A stretch of DNA of 64,000 nt from Taxillus chinensis. Lineage: Eukaryota > Streptophyta > Magnoliopsida > Santalales > Loranthaceae. Of this stretch, positions 11,693-24,281 are shown one piece after another (position 1 is the stretch's first letter; each line of letters begins with the position of its first letter). The stretch covers positions 13,293,842 through 13,357,841 of the forward strand of contig CM042084.1 in the NCBI GenBank assembly GCA_023512835.1. Direction: 5' to 3'. The notes under the pieces were generated by a model, which saw only the letters and a program-made list of their open reading frames with translations, was not told where the DNA came from and ran no database searches. The position numbers and the translations under genes were made by a program.

Positions 11693-14433
11693 ATGGCCGC
11701 TCGTGATGTTGGAGAAAGGCAAGGGGAGAGTGCGCTTGTAGAGAGGAAAGGGGAGAAAATCTCTGCAGGGGTCGTGTCACCCTATTTGCTGAACTCCAAC
11801 GATAATCCCGGGAATATAATCACCCAAGTACAGTTGAAGGGTGATAATTATGAGGAATGGGCGCGCGCAATGCGTACTTCCTTGCGCGTGAAGAAGAAGT
11901 ATGGGTTCGTGACAGGAACGATTCCACATCCTGCTGCGAACACGGACGAACTCGAAGAATGGTGGACTGTGAACTCGATGTTGGTCTCATGGATTCTCAA
12001 TACCATAGAACCAACGTTGCGTTCTACCATTACGTATATGGAGATGGCGAAAGACCTGTGGGATGACATCAAGGAACGGTTTGCTGTCAGTAATGGCCCC
12101 CGTGTACATCAACTGCACGCGAAATTGGCCAATTGTCGTCAGAAAGGACTCTCAATCGTCACCTATTATGGGAAATTGAAGCAAGTATGGGAGGAATTGG
12201 CAAACTACGATCAGCCGCCCACCTGTCAATGCGGAGGCTGTACGTGCAATTTGAACGTTGCTTTTGAGCGCAAGCGGGAGGAGAGCAAGGTACACCAGTT
12301 CTTGATGGGTCTGGATGATGATGTTTTTGGGACGGTTCGGTCGAATATCCTGAGCACCGAACCACTTCCCACTCTCAATCGTGCGTACGCCATGATAATT
12401 CAAGAGGAGCGTGTGAGACAAATCATGTGTACCAAAGAAACTGGACGAGAGGTTATGGCTTTTGCGGTGCAAAACACTACTGGAGAACGTCGGACAATGA
12501 ACGACGGGAAGCAAACCATAACTTGTACGTTGTGCCAGAGGCGAGGACACGATGAAGAACATTGTTTCCAAGCAATCGGGTATCCTGATTGGTGGGGTGA
12601 TCGACCTCGCACCGAGAACCGAGGAGGAGGCCGCGGTCGTACTGGACGAGGAAATCCTGTCAGAGGACGAGGAGGACGTGGTGTAGTACCACGTGCGAAT
12701 GTGGCCACAAGTTTGGCCTCTACTGCTGCAGAATCTATGGAACAAGCGGCAGGGAGCGGGTTCAGTAACGAGCAATGGACAACGTTGTTGAATCTGATGC
12801 AAACGAACAAAGCCGGAGGTGCTACTGAACAAATAACTGGTAAGCACACTGCACGACATGACTTGACTTGGATACTTGATACAGGAGCCACCCAGCACAT
12901 GACGTGCGACACAAACACGTTGCGTGAGACAACACAACTCACGGGATGTGCTGTTGGTCTGGCTGATGGGCGAAGGGTGCAGGCACTGCAGACAGGGAAT
13001 GTGGACTTGACTGACAACATAAGTTTGCATAACGTGCTTTATATACTGGCTTTGAATTGTAATTTGATTTCGGTGGCCCAATTACTTGCTGATACGGATT
13101 GCATTATAGAGTTTCGTGCTGACTCTTGTACCATTCAGGATCGCACTTCGAAGATGGTGATTGGTGCGGGTAACCAACAGAATGGGTTTTATTACGTGGC
13201 GAAACCAGACTTGGTTCCTACCGCCGTGTTGACTGTGACAACTTCGTCCGATGTGTGGCATCAGGGACTGGGCCATCCTTTGCATAAAGTCGTGAGCAAG
13301 CTGTCTACTATTTTTGGACAATCTATGTCAAATAATAAAATTTGTGATGTTTGTGTTCGCGCCAAACAGACGCGCGATTCTTTTTCTATGAGTGAGCATA
13401 ATGCTACAGCAAAGTTTCAATTGATACATTGTGATTTGTGGGGTCCATATAACACTATGTCCTTGTCTGGAGCGTCTTATTTTCTAACGATTGTGGATGA
13501 CTATTCGCGTTTTGTATGGGTTTATTTGCTCCACACGAACACCGAAGTCAGTCGTGTGTTACGTAATTTTCTCGCAATGGTGGAACGTCAGTTTCAGACC
13601 AAGGTGCGTGTTGTTCGCACCGACAATGGGACGGAGTTCACCTGCTTGACACCCTACTTTCTCGAACACGGCATCGTCCACCAGACCTCTTGCCGTGCCA
13701 CACCTCAGCAAAATGGACGCGTGGAACGCAAGCATCGTCACATTTTAAATGTGGCATGCGCATTGCGTTTTCAAGCGAATTTACCCATTCTCTTCTGGGG
13801 GGAATGTGTTCTGACAGCTGCATATTTAATCAATCGCACGCCCTCCAATCTATTGGCCAACATGACACCATATGAATTCTTACATGGTACGTGTCCTTCT
13901 TATGCTCACTTACGAGTGTTTGGTTGTCTGTGCTATGGTAAAAATATAAACAGGGACAGAGACAAATTTTCCAGCCGCTCCCAATGCTGTATTTTTTTGG
14001 GTTATCCCTACGGAAAAACCGGTTGGACATTATACGATCTCGCCACGCGTGAGGCTTTTGTATCTCGTGATGTGGTGTTCTCTGAAGCGGTGTTTCCCTT
14101 CGCTGACCCAGCCCCAGCTCGTCCATGTTCTTCCCCGTGTTCTCCAGCTGACGAGGTACCCGCAGCAGAGGCATCCAGCCCGGAGGCGGCGCCACACCCT
14201 CCTGACGACGTGGGCACAGCGACTGTCCCTCTCATTGACGGCGAAGCATCGTGTACTCCAGATGCCGAGGGCACCGACCCCGCGCTCTTAGCTGGCGCAG
14301 TACTCGAGCCCGCGCCCGGTGCCACCGCTGTCGACGCAGCCTCTCCTGACAACGGGAGTCCGTCCCCCTGCGCAAGAGGTCCGATTACGGAAGCACAGTT
14401 GGGACGTGGTCACCGATTGAAAGAGCCGTCTGG
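11693..14433 (+). pseudogene. copia gag-protease-integrase, frame-broken before RT
   Basis: The frame opens at ATG 11693, 12 bases past the primer-binding site; the longer frame from 11426 is only LTR read-through. In order it shows a UBN2/gag region (LKGDNYEEWARAM near residue 50, then the WDDIKERF block), a CX2CX4HX4C zinc knuckle (CTLCQRRGHDEEHC), the aspartic protease motif ILDTGATQHM, an integrase HHCC zinc region (WHQGLGHP ... CDVC), and the DDE residues in HCDLWGPY, RTDNGTEF and NGRVERKH. This part is intact. Near 14431 the reading frame shifts by one base, consistent with a single-base deletion; the frame then runs nonsensically to a stop at 14573-14575. The following RT is in another frame. 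Confidence 0.92.
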
Positions 14434-16122
14434 CGGCTTAAGGATTACGCACTCCGTGCCACACCGCAGGAGGGGACGTTTGCTCCTGGGTTCACCGGCA
14501 CGAGGTACCCCCTCGCGCATTATATTCATGATGCAAAATTCACCCCTAAGCACCGGGGATTCCTGGCAGCTGTGACTGCTGGGCATGAGCCACGCTCCTA
14601 TCATAACGCTGTACAGGATCCTCGATGGCAGGAGGCGATGCGGAAAGAGCTGGATGCCCTCAAGCTCATTGACACACGGACCATCACTACGCTGCCTGCC
14701 GACAAGCGGGCGCTGGGGAGCAAGTGGGTCTACAAAATCAAATACCATTCCGATGGTACGATTGAGCGGTATAAGGCTTGTCTGGTGATTTTGGGGAACC
14801 ACCAGGTCGAAGGAATCGATTACCGAGAGACGTTTGCTCCTGTTGCGAAAATGGTTAGTGTTCGTTGTTTTCTGGCTGTGGCGGCAGCCCGCACTTGGGC
14901 GGTACATCAGATGGACGTCCACAATGCCTTTTTGCACGGTAACCTCGACGAGGAGGTCTACAGGCGACTGCCCCTGGCTTCAGGCCTTCGAAGCTTGGAC
15001 AGGTATGTAGACTACATAAGTCTCTTTATGGTCTGCGGCAAGCCCCATGTTGTTGGTTCGCCAAGCTGGTATCGGCACTCACACAGTATGGCATCATACA
15101 GTCGCGTTCCGATTACTCGCTATTCACACTACGGCGTGGAGACACTCGCTATTCATGTCCTTGTCTATGTGGATGACCTCATCGTCTCCGGCAATCAAAG
15201 TTCTTCCATCAGTCGCTTCAAGGATTATCTGAGTACCTGTTTCCATATGAAGGACCTCGGCCCGTTGAAATATTTTTTGGGTGTGGAAGTAGCCCGTAAT
15301 TCGGCTGGGTTTTACTTGTCCCAACGAAAGTATGCGTTGGATCTTCTTTCAGAAGTTGGGTTGTTGGGCGCTAAACCCGCTTCTTCCCCTATTATGCCAA
15401 ACCACAATCTGAGCCTGGCGGACGGGCCATGTTTATCCGATCCTGAACGGTATTGCTGTCTTATCGGTCGATTGATTTATCTTACCTTCACCCGACCTGA
15501 GTTATCTTATTGCGTGCACATCTTGGCGCAATTCATGCAGCAGCCTCGCGATGTTCATTGGGCCGCTGCTTTGCGTGTTGTTCGTTACCTCAAATCGGCA
15601 CCTGGCCAAGGTATACTCCTGCGCTCTGGTTCTGATCTCAGACTCACCGCTTATTGCGATTCTGACTGGGCCAGTTGCCCCATTACCCGATGGTCTCTCA
15701 CCGGCTATTTTGTCATGCTCGGAGCCTCACCCATTTCTTGGAAAACTAAGAAACAACATACTGTTTCTCGTTCTTCTGCCGAGGCTGAGTATCGTTCTCT
15801 TGCCACCACGGCATGTGAACTGAAATGGTTGAAAGGGTTGTTAAATGACCTTGGTGTCTCTCACCCGTTATCCATCCCTCTCTTCTGTGATAGTCAGTCT
15901 GCCTTGCATATTGTTGCAAACCCAGTTTTTCATGAACGCACCAAACACATCGAGGTTGATTGCCATTTCATCCGGGACGAAATCAACCGCGGTACACTTC
16001 ACCTCACGTATATTCATACCAGTATGCAGCCTGCTGATATTTTCACCAAGGCACTCGGTCAGCGGCCGTTTGACTTTCTCCGACGCAAGTTGGGCATTTA
16101 TGATCCCCATGCTCCATCTTGA
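14434..16122 (+). pseudogene. copia reverse transcriptase-RNase H, internally frame-shifted
   Basis: The frame is coherent from ~14434, with a typical linker (GTRYPLAHYI near 14497) into RT. RT motifs seen are KWVYKIKY, DVHNAFLHG and the catalytic YVDD (about 15166-15177). Between ~14970 and ~15145 the open frame is wrong: the matching RT sequence, including the expected SLYGLRQAP block, lies in a neighbouring frame. This implies two compensating indels, one in the C run near 14970 and one near 15143. RNase H keeps CDSDWA, SSAEAEYRSL and CDSQSA. A stop overlaps the polypurine tract. The lost segment would inactivate RT although no stop codon appears. Confidence 0.9.
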
Positions 16123-16172
16123 GGGGGGGTGTTAGAATCCTCTGCGTCCACCGCTACGGCCGCGTGCGTGAT
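16121..16172 (+). repeat. Polypurine tract and left part of the copia 3' LTR
   Basis: The polypurine tract GAGGGGGGG is at 16121-16129. The 3' LTR begins at 16130 with TGTTAGAATCC and is interrupted after base 43, where GTGAT (16168-16172) is the left copy of the nested element's TSD. Confidence 0.93.
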
Positions 16173-18599
16173 TGTAACGCCCCCAAATCTGGACTTCCAG
16201 ACCGGGTGCGTTGGACAAATAAGATATTACAATTATATGAATAGTAATCTATTACTCAACATAAATTCGATGGTTTATTTATTATGTCAAGACTCATCAC
16301 AAGATCTTTAAGGTTTAGCGTTTAGAGACTAGGTGTTGATAACCCATTATAGTTTACATGACATATAAATACTATGTGACGCCCCCAATTCCTGAAATCC
16401 ACAGAACTAGGACCGCGACTTCCCCACACCCATTCCAGGGTCGAGGGGTTGGTAACTGATTCAACCATGTACGATACCACAACGGGGGTAGCATTGTACT
16501 TACCGATGACCCAAATACAACATGCAAACAACCAATAATTATATCAGTGCAATCAATATTGTTGAATTTAAATCGACGTCCATAAAACACAAGCAACAAG
16601 GTTCAGCTATCCAAATTAATACAACTGTCACGGACCCGAGCCCGAAAAATAAATAATCAACCAATAAGTAAGTCCATGAGAGGAATCCTACACAAGAGGT
16701 CCCAACCTGCTCCGCTATGGCTCCAACCGCTATCCCCTACAACCTGTAGGAAAATAGAAATAAAATAGGGTGAGCTCGAAGGCCCAGTAGGTGATCCCCA
16801 TCCCCAGTACCCTATTCACATAAATTCCTAAATCTGCATGATCAGTGTATTCTTGTGCGAGTGCAGTGTCACTTCCTATTATAAACAAGTCATCACATCA
16901 CGTTCCATGGGATTCCCGCTACCAACTCCAGGAATTCAAAACACTACTAGTCAGCCATATGTGGGACCTGTGGTGTCTTCAACGACAACCTGCCACATAT
17001 GGGACCTGGGTTACCAGCCACATAGGGGACCCGCGGCTTCTTGCCAGCCCTATGTGGGACCCGCAGTTAACCCAACCAAATTTCACAATAATTACCCACA
17101 CTCTCAATTAATCATCAATTTAAACACAAGGTTAATAATCAAAATCAATAAATGATATCTTCAAGAGTCAGAACTTGGTACAACATTCCTACAAGCATTT
17201 AAATCACCAATCCAATTAATACAGAGCTACAGTGATTCATTGTAGTCGTATACGTGTATGTTCACTTATACGAATTCACCAAACGGTTAATATAATTATT
17301 TTAAATTCCGAATACCGCATACAATATTCTAAATTATGCATTTATAATCACACCATTGATATTCTGTTATAATTATAAACTTAAATGCCAAGTAAAATAA
17401 AAGAACTATACATATATATATATATGTATATAAATATGTATGGTCGACATTAAATCACAATTAACATTTAAGATGTCATATAACATCTTAGTATAACAAT
17501 ATCACCCTTTTTTTAATTATTTATCCCTATTTATTTATTTATTTATTTAAAAGGAATTGGGCTCTAAAAGGGGATCGGCCCAAAAGGGGCCCAACCCAAA
17601 ACGCGCCAGCCCGCTAGGGCTGGCAGGAACACATCGGGGCGGCCCTTAAGCCCCCCCCCCCCCCCCTCCTCTCTTCCGCACCAGCAAGCTGGCACGCGAC
17701 GCAGCACAAGGGCGGCATAGAGCCGCCGCCTTTTCTCTCACAACTGGACGTCACGCGGCCGATCGGTGGCGTGCGGTCATCCCTCTGGGCAATGGTGAAG
17801 CCGCCGCCTCTTCTCCCTCTTCTCCACCCACACATGGCGCGCGAGGTGTGCGAACGGATGCTGCGCTGCCGTGCGGGACGTCGCCTGCCGCCGCCATCCG
17901 AAACAACGCGGCCGCTGCCTCTCTCCCCTTCACCTCCGCACGGCGCGAGAAGACGCCTCACGGGAAGGTACCAACGCTGGCTTCCGTCCTCTCTTTCCAC
18001 TCCGGCGACGCCCACACCAAACGACGCCTCCGGCGATGTAAAATAGCAAATATATATAAGTTTATAAAAAAAAAGTTATGTGTATCTAAAGGTATATACA
18101 TGTATTGATATAACGATTCAACCACACTAATTTCACGATCACGTTTATGTAATAGAAGGAATCCAAAATCAAGAATCACCTACCTGGATTTGGTTTGGAA
18201 AGGTTGATTGAACAGTTTGCTTCGAACCCTTCTGCTTCTCTCTCACCAGGTTTCGCACAGCACAACGAATGCAGGGTTTTACCCTAGTTCCCCTCTATTT
18301 ATACTACCTTAACAATAATTATAATTATAATAATATTACTAATAATAATAATAATATCAATAAAAATATTGCATTAATAATTAATACTAGCAATAACCGC
18401 AATAACTAACAAACGCAACATTAACTATTACAATAATACCCCAAATAATTAAATATTAGTGTTATCATTGTTATAATAATATATAATAACAACCCTAACC
18501 TATTTAAATCACTGAACAATAATAATCCAAATGGCTAATACATATTTTAATTTCTAACCGGGCTTAACTTCCGACCTCCCTCCGATACGGGTCCTTACA
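16173..18599 (-). repeat. 3' LTR of the nested Ty3/gypsy-type element
   Basis: 2,427 bp, bounded by TG and CA in minus orientation (TGTAAGGACCCG at 18599, GGGCGTTACA at 16173). It holds a minus-strand TATA box (TATAAATAG, about 18294-18302), a GC-rich segment at 17560-18040 with (C)n near 17651, short repeats of TATGTGGGACC (~16956-17060), and a second LTR-end-like TGTGACGCCCCC at 16375. Frames in the GC-rich part (e.g. 17614-18015) have no recognisable protein. Confidence 0.75.
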
Positions 18600-19936
18600 T
18601 CCTCCCCACCTTAGGACTTTTCGTCCCCGAAAAGACAAGTCATCCACTACGAGATAGCACTACCCCGGCTAACAAAAGTATGCATAACTTAGCTCTAATC
18701 AACATGATAGACAAAACAATGCCCACCAACAAGGTAACCAACAAACCCAAAGATATTAACAACCATAAGCACAACAAACACAACAAGGCACAACAAACAC
18801 AACAAGGTTAGCTACCTCAATGCACGCTGAAGATCTTGACATACTACATGCATAATCTTCTTATGATTTTATTCCAAGCATTCTGGACACCATTATCCTA
18901 GCATCCTTGCTTTGTCCTAGTTCCCTGGGGTTGGAAACAAAACATGAAAGGAAATGAGCTCAAATAGCCCAGTAAGGTTAAAAGTAAGGGATAATATATG
19001 GAGAATAATCAACTCATGGAAAAATAAGAATATCTACTCATCTAGGTTCACCACCTAGATATCTTGCATAACTTGTTATCAACTGGATTGACACTCTCCA
19101 GTGATGTTCTTTACCCAATGCATTGGAGGTCTTTCTAGAACCACCCATAAACATATTGCCAAACATAAAACATATCTTCACAAATTTTCAAACAATCACA
19201 TCAATGGTAAATTTCAACGTAAAGGAAGGTCTTGCAATAATAGCCCCGATAAGTAAAAGGGGTATTCATTATTCAATAAATTAGATTACCAAGTTTCCAA
19301 GAAGTGCCAAAGAAAGTTAATTCTTCTTAAAATAATATTATGAGGAAAAAAATCTTGAGATATAAATATAAAGAAGAAATAGAAAATGAATTTCCACGTC
19401 GGAGATCGTGGTAAGGAAAGGAAGAGGGGATCCTTACAATCTTTTTGTCTTCCGCGTTTATAAACCTTGAAACAAAATTTAAAAGTTAATATTTTAGTTT
19501 TAATAATAATAGTATATTCATAACTAATATATTGAGAGACATATATAAATATATTATGGTGAAAAAAACTTCTCATGATAATAATAATAATCTATACGTA
19601 TACACATATACATATATAATATACGTATACACATATACATATATAATATACGTATATACTATACAATATACATATATATATATATATTTAGGGGCAAAGC
19701 CATCCATAATATATATATGTATGAGGAGACTTAGCCTTCCATGGAATAATAATAATCTATATATACACATATACGTATCATATACATATATATATTGAGG
19801 GGCAAAGCCATCCATAATATATATATATATATGTATGAGGAGGCTTAGCCTTCCATGGAATAATAATAATCTATATATACACATATACATATTATTTAAT
19901 AAATATACATATATATATTGAGGGGCAAGGCCATCC

Positions 19937-19977
<41 letters not shown>

Positions 19978-21287
19978 AGGAGGATTAGCCTTCCAAGAAC
20001 ATGATTAATATATGCTTGAAATATTTACCTTTTGGAACTTCCAACAAGCGAGAGGAAGATTGAGAGAAGAGAAGGCTTGGAGGACTATTGGGGTGTTAAT
20101 AGAACTTTTTTTTTTTGGGGAGTATTTGGAGGAGTGTTTTGTGGCTTATTTGAATGGAAAGAGTGCTTGAGAAGGGAAGTGAGGCATGCTATTTATAGGT
20201 AAGGTGGTAGGTGTAATAGTGTGAAAAATAGTGTACGAATTTGACTTTGGCATTAAATTAAATTATTTAAAATATATATAATACTTTATTTTTCTCCTAT
20301 TATCTCTTATTAAAAACGTGCTTATCTCCTCCTACCATAAAAAAATATTTTAAGACTTTTAAACCTAGAAGGTTCCTTTGGCATCAAAAGTCCACATTGG
20401 TGTACTCCCTACTAATTCAATTATAACGTTTTTAATTTTATAGTTTTTGACAAATGGCCAATTGTATTGCATTACTAACTCAAATATCTACAAATGGGTA
20501 TCAATTTTATAATTTTTACATATGTATAACAAAAGTTATTGAATTTTAAAGTCATACTAAAATGTTTACCCGTTCACACTGAACCTATGTGTAGTATTTT
20601 AACTTCTGGAATTGATTGGCTTCATATTAAATTCTGAAATTTCTACACGTTTTAGCTGATTCATAAATGAACAAATGGGCTTTGGTTTCATGTCAATTGG
20701 ATCTGTATAATTCAAGTTATGAATTTTTGAATGGGACCTCCAGAATCTGCCTCATTCAAATTTTTGGGCCTTATGTTTTATACTTTTGGTAAAGTTAAGG
20801 CTTGTAATACTTACTTACCCATAGTAATTTGGTTTAAGAAACTAAATGACATAATATATAGCATCTAAACTTTTTATGACGTATAAGAAATTATTTTATT
20901 TTTATAAAGTATTTAATATTAACGCCGATAAAATAATATAATTGCGTAATCAATAAATAATAAAGTAAGATAACATTATATTCCATGACTTTTATAAACC
21001 TATAAAGTATAATATTATAAAACATTATTACATACTCATACCTATTTATAACAATTCAAACGGATACTAATCATAACGGTTAGTTACTTATTCAAACGAT
21101 TAGTTACTATTCTAACTGCTAGTTACTATTCTAACGGCTACTTACTAGTCACATGCTACTTAAATGACTATATTGGATACTTATTTTTATTGTGATAATA
21201 TCTAAAATATTCTTTCTAACTATTTTTAGTAATGACATTATTATTATTACTATTTAAGGAAGAGCTTAAATTTTTGCGGGTCTTACA
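18600..21287 (-). mobile_element. Internal remnant and diverged 5' LTR-like half of the nested element
   Basis: Next to the polypurine tract a short internal remnant reads, on the minus strand, like a pol tail (TCGGGGACGAAAAG near 18623-18636). A degenerate tRNA-primer-like GCTCTAATCAAC sits at ~18692. From roughly 18840 on, the sequence resembles an LTR. It has GAGCTCAAATAGCCCAGTAAGG near 18956, which matches 16772 in the left LTR in diverged form, a minus-strand CTATAAATAGC at ~20190, and the terminal TGTAAGACCCG at 21287. The LTR's inner boundary is not resolved. Confidence 0.6.
19587..19995. repeat. Three-copy AT-rich tandem repeat inside the LTR-like half
   Basis: Units of roughly 110-165 bp repeat three times. 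Each has a CTATATATACACATATAC-type segment, then GGGGCAAAGCCATCCATAAT, a TA microsatellite, and GAGGAGGCTTAGCCTTCCA. The units differ mainly in the length of the TA tracts (19674-19688, 19818-19833, 19940-19974). Frames here are artefacts of TA repeats. Confidence 0.88.
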
Positions 21288-21491
21288 GTGATGGTGTCAA
21301 TTTCCATATTTGCCGCTGCCTTATCAACATTGCTATCTTCAGCGCATTCCCTGTTTAGTGTGAATCTTTGTATAATCTCTGTAATTATGGTAGTACCATT
21401 TTTAGATAGACAATTGTATATTTATAAGGCCTGCGTAGGGCACAATAAAATCAACGGTTTTGGGTTGCATATCGCAACGTGTGTTCGTTCA
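21288..21491 (+). repeat. Right part of the copia 3' LTR
   Basis: GTGAT at 21288-21292 is the duplicated target site. 21293-21491 resumes the copia 3' LTR exactly where it stopped at 16172 and ends GTTCA. Differences from the 5' LTR in this part are three transitions, with a fourth in the left part. The 71-codon frame here is LTR read-through. Confidence 0.93.
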
Positions 21492-21496
21492 ATTAG

Positions 21497-24276
21497 TTCT
21501 TGATATATAATCCTTCAATTAAGGGGTGTCACTGTCATGTCAATTTATGAGGATATCAAAACGATTATAATCTTTGATCATGATTATCTCTGATTAGTTC
21601 TTGACATAAGAGCTGGTGTCTTGAAAAAGATTTAATCTTCTCGTAAGTTCTAGACATAGGGTGGCTCCATGAATTATTTTCAAGGTCTTTGACATTTATT
21701 ATAAAATTTAAATATAATATCACAAAAAAATTAAATTAAATTTTATAAAATCATTATACAACTTAAATATAACATCAAATTTACTATTTTAAAAAAAATT
21801 AAATATTATACCGTTATTCTTTATAAATTTTATTATTTAAAAAGATAAAATTTCTTATCAGCGGCCAACAACTTATTAGAATACAACTTTAAGAAAAAAA
21901 CAAAGACAATTTTACACCATTGATGTATCATTGATCATTAACCCAAAAACGAATTAGAAAATAAAATATTAGTTAAACATGGATAGAGAGTAACAATGAG
22001 TTTTCAGGTATAATCCAATTTCAAACTTTTATTGATACAAAGGAATTTTTCCTTATGCACAATGGTGTAAAAATCTCAAATAGCATGGCTCCGAAAACTC
22101 CAAAAAGCACGTTAGATGTATCAACCAATAAAGATCTTTGAGTCACATAGAGTCTACGAGCAACAATGAATTTTCAGGTATAATTTAATTCCAAACTTGT
22201 ATTGATGCCAAGAGATTTTAATTAAAATATATAATAAAAATTATTTTTTATTAAGGGTCAAGGTGTGCAGCAACACACACTGAGACACACCGCCCCTATC
22301 TAGACATGAGCCACTTATGAATATTCATCTATTCCGACCCTTCCACTTGTTTTATCCAACTAATTAATTAATTCGCATACATACTAAACTAGAGTTTCAT
22401 GCCATTTAAGACCATAAACCTAATATATAATAAATAATGAGATATACTTTATGATTTGGTTATTTCTAATTTGGAAACTCGTCAAATTATATATAACAAT
22501 ATAGTATGTATGTATTAACAATTATATCATTATGCTTTTAATACTTAAAGTTTAATTGAATTACTTAATTTTAAGTTTAACTAAAAATAACATATAAAAC
22601 TATAAAAATCAATAATCACATATGTAACTATACAGATGAGTATGACTTAATAGACTTTAAAATTTTGTTATCAGAATTTTAGGGCATATCCGAACAATCT
22701 CATCCATATATTATGCAATTATAGGATCAAAATGATTTTTTTTCATATTTAATGTGACTAAACCTTAATAGTCACTTACAACACAATAACATATATCAAG
22801 CATGGATGTATAACATAATAATTACATGCAACGTGGTCTATGTGAGTGAGTCCAATTTGAATCTTAAAATGATATTTTAGAGATTTTGGTGTAATTTTAG
22901 AATTAAATAAATTAACTAAAAATATGAATTAATTTATTATGAATTTTGGGTTTAATTTTAATTATTATTCAAATAATATATATAGGACATGTTTTAAGGA
23001 AATAAAATATCATAAGAACATATTTAGATGCTATACACATTGCTTTTCGGGACAGTTAAGATTACAGACAGTTAATACTGGTTCAGGAGGAAGAAGTAAA
23101 ATAATGATTCAGCTGTTCGAGTTCGAGCCAAGTGTTTTTGTTCCTTCCTTTTTCCCTCAATTGCATAGAACAATGTTTAACAAGACTAGATAAAATAATG
23201 AACCCTAACTGTAGAATGATGAATATTTGTTGTTATTTAGCTTGGAGATCTTTGGTGTTATTTTGATTGTTGTTTTGTTAATTTAATGAAAACAATAATG
23301 ATAATGAGATAGTGTTGATAAGTTTTTATTGGGAATAGATTTAGGGTTAATATAGTCGTAAATGCATAAAAGCATTGTTACAGCCTTAGACCATTGATTT
23401 TCGGTTTCGATCACTGGGTCGTTGCTAATGCAAAATGCTTATTTAATTGGATGGTAATTCATTGTTAAGAGTATTATTGTTGGATCTGGTGATATCAATG
23501 TAAATTAGCATAAAAAAAATGGCTCAAAAGGGTGGATTTTTGTTAAAATCAAGACAAGATGTTTCATCGGACAACAGGAGTTCAAACCATACTCTACAAA
23601 GTGCGATGGATGCTCGGCACGGAATGTGCACAAAGCAGATCACTATGTGCAGTCGCTCCGTACAACCTCTTCGTGTAGTTTGGGTGATTTGATGCATAGT
23701 GGGTGTGTGCAAGAAATACATATAAATCTAACTTGCTCGTGCTATCTCATCAAATTATATTTGATCCCAAAAGTGTTAAGAGTAGTTGGCTTGCTAAATA
23801 GTGTGAGATTGATTGTGGAGTGATGACATCAGTTAGGATTTAGTAGCAAAATTGTATATTTTGTTTGGTATATGATCAATTTCGTCATTACAACTAAATA
23901 TTTTGGTCACTATAATCCTTTCATTACAGGTTTTCAACATATATAAATTAGAGCAATATTACATTTTTGTACAGGTCTTCGGCACACACTTGTCATAATA
24001 GTATTTATTAGTTTTGACCAATGAGGTCTGATCAAATTATCAGGCTAATGAAATAATGCAATATAAGCGTATCAACTTACAAATAAACTTTATGATATAA
24101 TTAACAACTAACATTAAATAATACAAATTTTTAAGTTTTAATATCACATTTATTTTATAAGACAACTAATACCAAATGATACAAAACTTTAATTAATATC
24201 TAGTCAGAATGAAATCTAATTAAAATGACATTGTACAACATAATATAAAAATCAAAATCAAAATCAAAATTTTAGA
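21497..24276. other. AT-rich intergenic DNA
   Basis: No gene is recognised. A short diverged direct repeat of about 60 bases (near 21990-22050 and 22155-22215, sharing TTTTCAGGTATAAT) is visible. Frames at 22939-23193 and 23524-23823 show no family features. Confidence 0.45.
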
Positions 24277-24281
24277 AATGT

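Larger units (their letters stand above)
16173..21287 (-). mobile_element. Nested Ty3/gypsy-type non-autonomous LTR element
   Basis: A 5,115-bp insertion, flanked by perfect GTGAT TSDs (16168-16172 and 21288-21292), starts TGTAACGCCC and ends GGGTCTTACA. Read on the minus strand, bases ~18600-18613 form a polypurine tract (AAGGTGGGGAGGA) abutting TGTAAGGACCCG, the pol-end/3'-LTR junction typical of plant Ty3/gypsy elements of the Tekay/Del type. The left part (16173-18599) is therefore a 3' LTR. The right part looks like a second LTR: both contain a GAGCTC..A...GCCCAGTA(A/G)G motif (~16772 and ~18956) and a minus-strand TATAAATAG promoter. No gag or pol is present. The two LTR-like halves are very different in sequence, which is odd for one insertion. 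Confidence 0.8.
11427..21491 (+). mobile_element. Ty1/copia LTR retrotransposon, split by a nested element
   Basis: The element starts TGTTAG and ends GTTCA, and is bounded by the 5-bp TSD ATTAG (11422-11426 and 21492-21496). The 5' LTR is 242 bp. The 3' LTR pieces 16130-16172 and 21293-21491 also add up to exactly 242 bp once the nested insertion is removed. The order is LTR, primer-binding site, gag-protease-integrase-RT-RNase H, polypurine tract, LTR; integrase before RT defines Ty1/copia. The two LTRs differ at only four positions, all transitions, so insertion was recent. Three frame breaks in pol make this copy non-autonomous. Confidence 0.95.

Noticed and set aside
12152..13081. Minus-strand frame of 309 codons
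   Set aside because: It is antisense to the intact copia gag-protease frame.
16838..17155. Short tandem phrases considered as a CRISPR-like array
   Set aside because: Irregular spacing, only 3-4 diverged copies, and located in a plant LTR.
17614..18046. GC-rich frames on both strands
   Set aside because: They lie inside an LTR, are Arg/Gly/Pro-rich in every frame and show no domain.
19532..19938. Tyr/Ile-rich frames on both strands
   Set aside because: They are translations of TA-rich tandem repeats.
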